64,000 nucleotides of DNA from Devosia ureilytica (GTDB taxonomy: Bacteria; Pseudomonadota; Alphaproteobacteria; Rhizobiales; Devosiaceae): assembly GCF_024273195.1 (NCBI RefSeq), contig NZ_JAMZCU010000006.1, positions 1 through 64,000 on the forward strand. Reading direction: 5' to 3'. The translations under genes were made by a program, and so were the position numbers. The notes under the pieces were generated by a model. It worked only from the letters and a program-made list of their open reading frames with translations, was not told where the DNA came from and did not search any database. This document shows positions 60,331 through 64,000 of the stretch, piece by piece. Numbering within the stretch: position 1 is the first letter of the stretch; each line of letters begins with the position of its first letter.

Positions 60331-61080
60331 ATGCTTGATCCTCTGATTCTTCTCGCCCTCATGGGCGCCGGTATGCTGGCCGGCTTCGTCGATGCCATCG
60401 CCGGCGGCGGCGGCATGATCACCGTGCCGGCTTTGCTCTCGGCCGGTCTGCCGCCCGTGGGGGCACTCGCCACCAACAAGATGCAAGGCATAGTCGGCAC
60501 CGGCATGGCAGTGCTGACCTATTGGCGGCGCGGCTATGTCAACTTGCCCAGTCTCGTTCCCGCCATTGCGCTCACCTTTGCCGGCAGCATGCTTGGCGCC
60601 CTGGCCGTCAGCCAGCTCGATACGAGCCTGCTCGACATTGCTGTGCCTGTGGCATTGATCGCCATCGCACTCTATTTTCTGTTCGCGCCAAAACTCTCTG
60701 ACAGCGACAAGGTCGCGCGACTGCCGTTTGGCCGCTTCGTGCCGCTCTTGGGTTTTGCCATCGGTTTTTATGATGGCATTTTTGGCCCCGGCACCGGGTC
60801 TTTCTTCACCATCGGCTTCGTGCTGCTGTTCGGCCTTGGGCTGACCCGCGCCACCGGCAACACCAAGGCGCTCAACTTCATTTCCAACCTGGCTGCGCTG
60901 GTGATCTTCATCCCGCAGGGCCATGTCGTCTGGCCGGTGGCCGTGGTGATGGCCCTGGGCCAGATCATCGGTGGCTATGTCGGCGCGCGCACCGGCATCC
61001 GCTACGGGGCCAAAGTGATCCGACCCCTCGTGGTAGTCGTCTCCATCGCCCTGGCGATAAAGCTGCTGGTCTTTCCCTGA
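60331..61080 (+). CDS. TSUP-family transporter (TauE/SafE-like)
   Basis: 249 residues from ATG 60331; upstream codons overlapping the glycosyltransferase are not used. Seven to eight hydrophobic segments with the family repeats GFVDAIAGGGGMITVPALLSAGLPPVGALATNK and GFYDGIFGPGTGSFFTIGFVLLFGL...ATGNTKALNFISN. Members move sulfite, sulfonates or other organic anions. Substrate unknown. Stop TGA directly abuts the convergent antitoxin-like gene. Confidence 0.9.
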   Translation: MLDPLILLALMGAGMLAGFVDAIAGGGGMITVPALLSAGLPPVGALATNKMQGIVGTGMAVLTYWRRGYVNLPSLVPAIALTFAGSMLGALAVSQLDTSLLDIAVPVALIAIALYFLFAPKLSDSDKVARLPFGRFVPLLGFAIGFYDGIFGPGTGSFFTIGFVLLFGLGLTRATGNTKALNFISNLAALVIFIPQGHVVWPVAVVMALGQIIGGYVGARTGIRYGAKVIRPLVVVVSIALAIKLLVFP

Positions 61081-61317
61081 CTATTGCGGATCGAGCCCCG
61101 CCGCCGCGCGCAAGGCGGCATTGATCCGGTCCTGCCAGCCCGGCCCATCATCCTGGAAATGCTCCAGCACCGCCCGATCAAGCCGTAGCGACACCATTTC
61201 CTTGCCTTCCGGCGGGGCGGTAGGCTTGGCTGCTGGCGCAGCACTGGGCTTGCTCGTCGCCGCCTTGAAAGCCGCCTCCGCCTTGTCGATGGCGCTGCCG
61301 TGTCGGGGTGTCCGCAT
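61081..61317 (-). CDS. BrnA-like antitoxin (orphan)
   Basis: 78 residues. After a Lys/Ala/Pro-rich N-terminal half, the C-terminal half EMVSLRLDRAVLEHFQDDGPGWQDRINAALRAAAG matches the BrnA ribbon-helix-helix family that neutralises BrnT toxins. A brnT gene would normally lie just upstream, but the 250 bases between this gene and groEL contain only a terminator and no toxin-like frame. It is probably a solitary DNA-binding regulator. Confidence 0.8.
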   Translation of the reverse strand: MRTPRHGSAIDKAEAAFKAATSKPSAAPAAKPTAPPEGKEMVSLRLDRAVLEHFQDDGPGWQDRINAALRAAAGLDPQ

Positions 61318-61358
61318 GAAATCCTCACTGATTGATGGCGCATTGTGACGCCGGCCAA

Positions 61359-61388
61359 CAAAAAAGCCCCGGTGTTTCCACCGGGGCT
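61359..61388 (-). terminator. Intrinsic terminator of groESL
   Basis: On the minus strand AGCCCCGGTG-GAAA-CACCGGGGCT is followed by TTTTT(G)TT; stem of ten pairs with a GAAA (GNRA) tetraloop. It lies about 180 bases downstream of the groEL stop, before the BrnA-like gene. Rest of 61318-61567 shows no gene. Confidence 0.85.
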
Positions 61389-61567
61389 TTCCACCAAGAT
61401 CGTGACTGGGAAGAAACGATCCTGGAAGCCTTTGTCCTCAGGCGGCAAGGCCGCCCGCCAGTCGTCTGCCGAACCCGCGCAGGGCCAGTTTTTGGTCCAG
61501 CGCGGATCCAGCGCGTCGGGCCCAAAACGGTGCGGCCCGTGAGCGAGGAAATGCTAAGGCGTCAGCC

Positions 61568-63208
<1,641 letters not shown>

Positions 63209-63266
63209 TTATGGCTCCTTGAGAATATCTGGTGATTGGGTACGAAAAATGGGCGGGAGAAGCGGC

Positions 63267-63557
63267 TTACGCTTCGATCACGCCCATGATGTCGCTTTCC
63301 TTCATGATGATCAGGTCTTCGCCATTGAGCTTGACCTCGGTGCCGCTCCACTTGCCGAACAGCACGCGGTCACCAGCCTTGACGTCGAGCGCGACGACCT
63401 TGCCGGCCTCGTCGCGGGCGCCAGGGCCCACCGACACGATCACGCCTTCGGACGGCTTTTCCTTGGCGTTATCGGGAATGATGATCCCGCCTTTGGTCTT
63501 TTCTTCACTGTCGACGCGACGGACGACGACACGGTCATGCAGGGGACGGAAGCCCAT
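63267..63557 (-). CDS. groES: Co-chaperonin GroES
   Basis: 96 residues from ATG 63557 (AGGAG upstream). [44 protein letters not shown] and [33 protein letters not shown] are diagnostic, with the mobile loop [10 protein letters not shown]. Promoter and CIRCE lie upstream. Confidence 0.98.
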   Translation of the reverse strand: MGFRPLHDRVVVRRVDSEEKTKGGIIIPDNAKEKPSEGVIVSVGPGARDEAGKVVALDVKAGDRVLFGKWSGTEVKLNGEDLIIMKESDIMGVIEA

Positions 63558-63600
63558 GAATTGCTCCTTTGGCATCATTACTAATGCAATTTCGGACCTG

Positions 63601-63627
63601 TTAGCACTCAGCGCATGCGAGTGCTAA
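63601..63627 (-). promoter_or_regulatory. CIRCE operator (HrcA binding site)
   Basis: TTAGCACTC-N9-GAGTGCTAA, an exact match to the consensus. It lies between the promoter and the groES start and would overlap the first bases of the transcript, giving HrcA-mediated heat-shock control. hrcA is not in the window. Confidence 0.97.
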
Positions 63628-63640
63628 CAAGCTGTCGGGG

Positions 63641-63669
63641 ATATAGGGAGCGCCTATGATCAGAGTCAA
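63641..63669 (-). promoter_or_regulatory. Sigma-70-type promoter of groESL
   Basis: On the minus strand TTGACT (63669-63664) and CTATAT (63646-63641) with a 17-base spacer; predicted transcription start near 63634, just before CIRCE. Confidence 0.75.
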
Positions 63670-63740
63670 GGCGCGTGAACCTAAGTTTTTCCTCATGCGT
63701 TACCACCGGCATGAGACAACGCGATAACGAGGTGCGCGAC

Positions 63741-64000
63741 ATGAACGAGCAAACCCCACAAGCAAGCACGGTCAGCCCGGTGGCGGGGCGGGTTCACTTC
63801 ACCTTCGACGACGCTGAGATCGCCAGCTCAACCAAAGCTTTGCGCCTTGAGCGCGAGGGCGAACAGCCCATCTACTTCGTGCCGATCGAGGATGTGCATC
63901 CCGGCATTCTCGAAGCGTCGGAGACCCGGCGCGAACATGACGGGCCGGGCACTGCCCATTTCTACACGATCAAGACCCTGACAGCCGACGGAGCCGATGA
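63741..64000 (+). CDS. DUF427 domain protein (partial, runs off right edge)
   Basis: ATG 63741 behind GAGGTG; an in-frame ATG at 63711 is less likely. The visible ~86 residues include GRVHFTFDDAEIASSTKALRL, then YFVPIEDVHPGILEASETR and a GTAHFYTI segment, the start of a DUF427 (PF04248-like) domain of unknown function. No stop codon before the window ends. Divergent from groESL. Confidence 0.8.
   Translation, partial: MNEQTPQASTVSPVAGRVHFTFDDAEIASSTKALRLEREGEQPIYFVPIEDVHPGILEASETRREHDGPGTAHFYTIKTLTADGAD

Overview
The window looks like chromosomal DNA of an alphaproteobacterium of the order Hyphomicrobiales (Rhizobiales), most probably Devosia or a close relative. This is inferred from high GC content, the run DUF2948-hisD-UPF0262/phosphatase-infA-maf-yacG-tRNA-Phe, a tRNA-His with A73 and no encoded G-1, a hisS-hisZ-hisG cluster, an HrcA/CIRCE-type groESL operon and many short GC-rich palindromic intergenic repeats. 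No ribosomal RNA, phage module, transposase or CRISPR array is visible, so most of the window is core genome.

Layout, left to right. 0.2-3.9 kb: a TetR-controlled ABC-2 exporter operon (tetR, membrane fusion protein, ATPase, permease) with a palindromic operator. 4-8.5 kb: histidine biosynthesis and translation housekeeping genes ending at tRNA-Phe. 8.6-12.1 kb: accessory genes, namely a HEPN-like orphan, two very small proteins and a GAF-GGDEF-EAL protein. 12.3-15.3 kb: uxaC, an APH(6)-like kinase and a CAP lipoprotein. 15.6-20.9 kb: tlyA, SCO1, xseB, an HDAC-like hydrolase, threonylcarbamoyl-AMP synthase, a DnaJ-like protein and pdxH. 21-25.3 kb: a DUF1499 protein and the glpD-glpK operon behind a repeated TTCGTTT operator. 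25.4-31.5 kb: an AEC carrier, the ATP-grasp/alpha-E/transglutaminase-like operon, a D-2-hydroxyacid dehydrogenase and a cupin. 32-36 kb: a GH13 alpha-glucosidase, an AbrB-type membrane protein and an M20 amidohydrolase. 36.3-43.3 kb: etfBA, an aromatic/aspartate aminotransferase, a transaldolase, Mrp, a GH1 beta-glucosidase with a LacI-type operator, and a UPF0149 protein. 43.3-48.2 kb: a peptide/oligosaccharide ABC importer operon. 48.3-54.5 kb: a large degenerate histidine kinase, tRNA-His, a TadG/vWA protein, an L,D-transpeptidase and a lone receiver. 54.7-59 kb: a possible leader peptide, a DUF1127-like protein and hisS-hisZ-hisG. 59.1-61.3 kb: a GT2 glycosyltransferase, a TSUP transporter and an orphan BrnA-like antitoxin. 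61.4-64 kb: groESL with promoter, CIRCE and terminator, then a truncated DUF427 gene.

The most notable features not explained by ordinary genes are the following. (1) Palindromic intergenic elements whose TAG/TTAG-bearing ends form the stop codons of adjacent genes: a 278-bp element in two full copies and one partial copy, and a 104-bp element that supplies the stops of two convergent genes. (2) A PAS/HisKA/HATPase protein that has lost its phospho-acceptor His and its N and G1 boxes. (3) A transglutaminase-fold protein lacking the catalytic Cys inside the conserved ATP-grasp/alpha-E operon. (4) A UPF0262-phosphatase gene fusion. (5) A HEPN-motif protein next to tRNA-Phe. (6) A thrombospondin-like, Cys/Trp-rich insertion in a TadG-type vWA protein. 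(7) A strongly structured noncoding segment upstream of the alpha-glucosidase gene.

Start codons were chosen by family alignment and Shine-Dalgarno position. Several upstream in-frame starts were rejected because they read through repeat sequence. All family assignments come from reading motifs, not from database searches.
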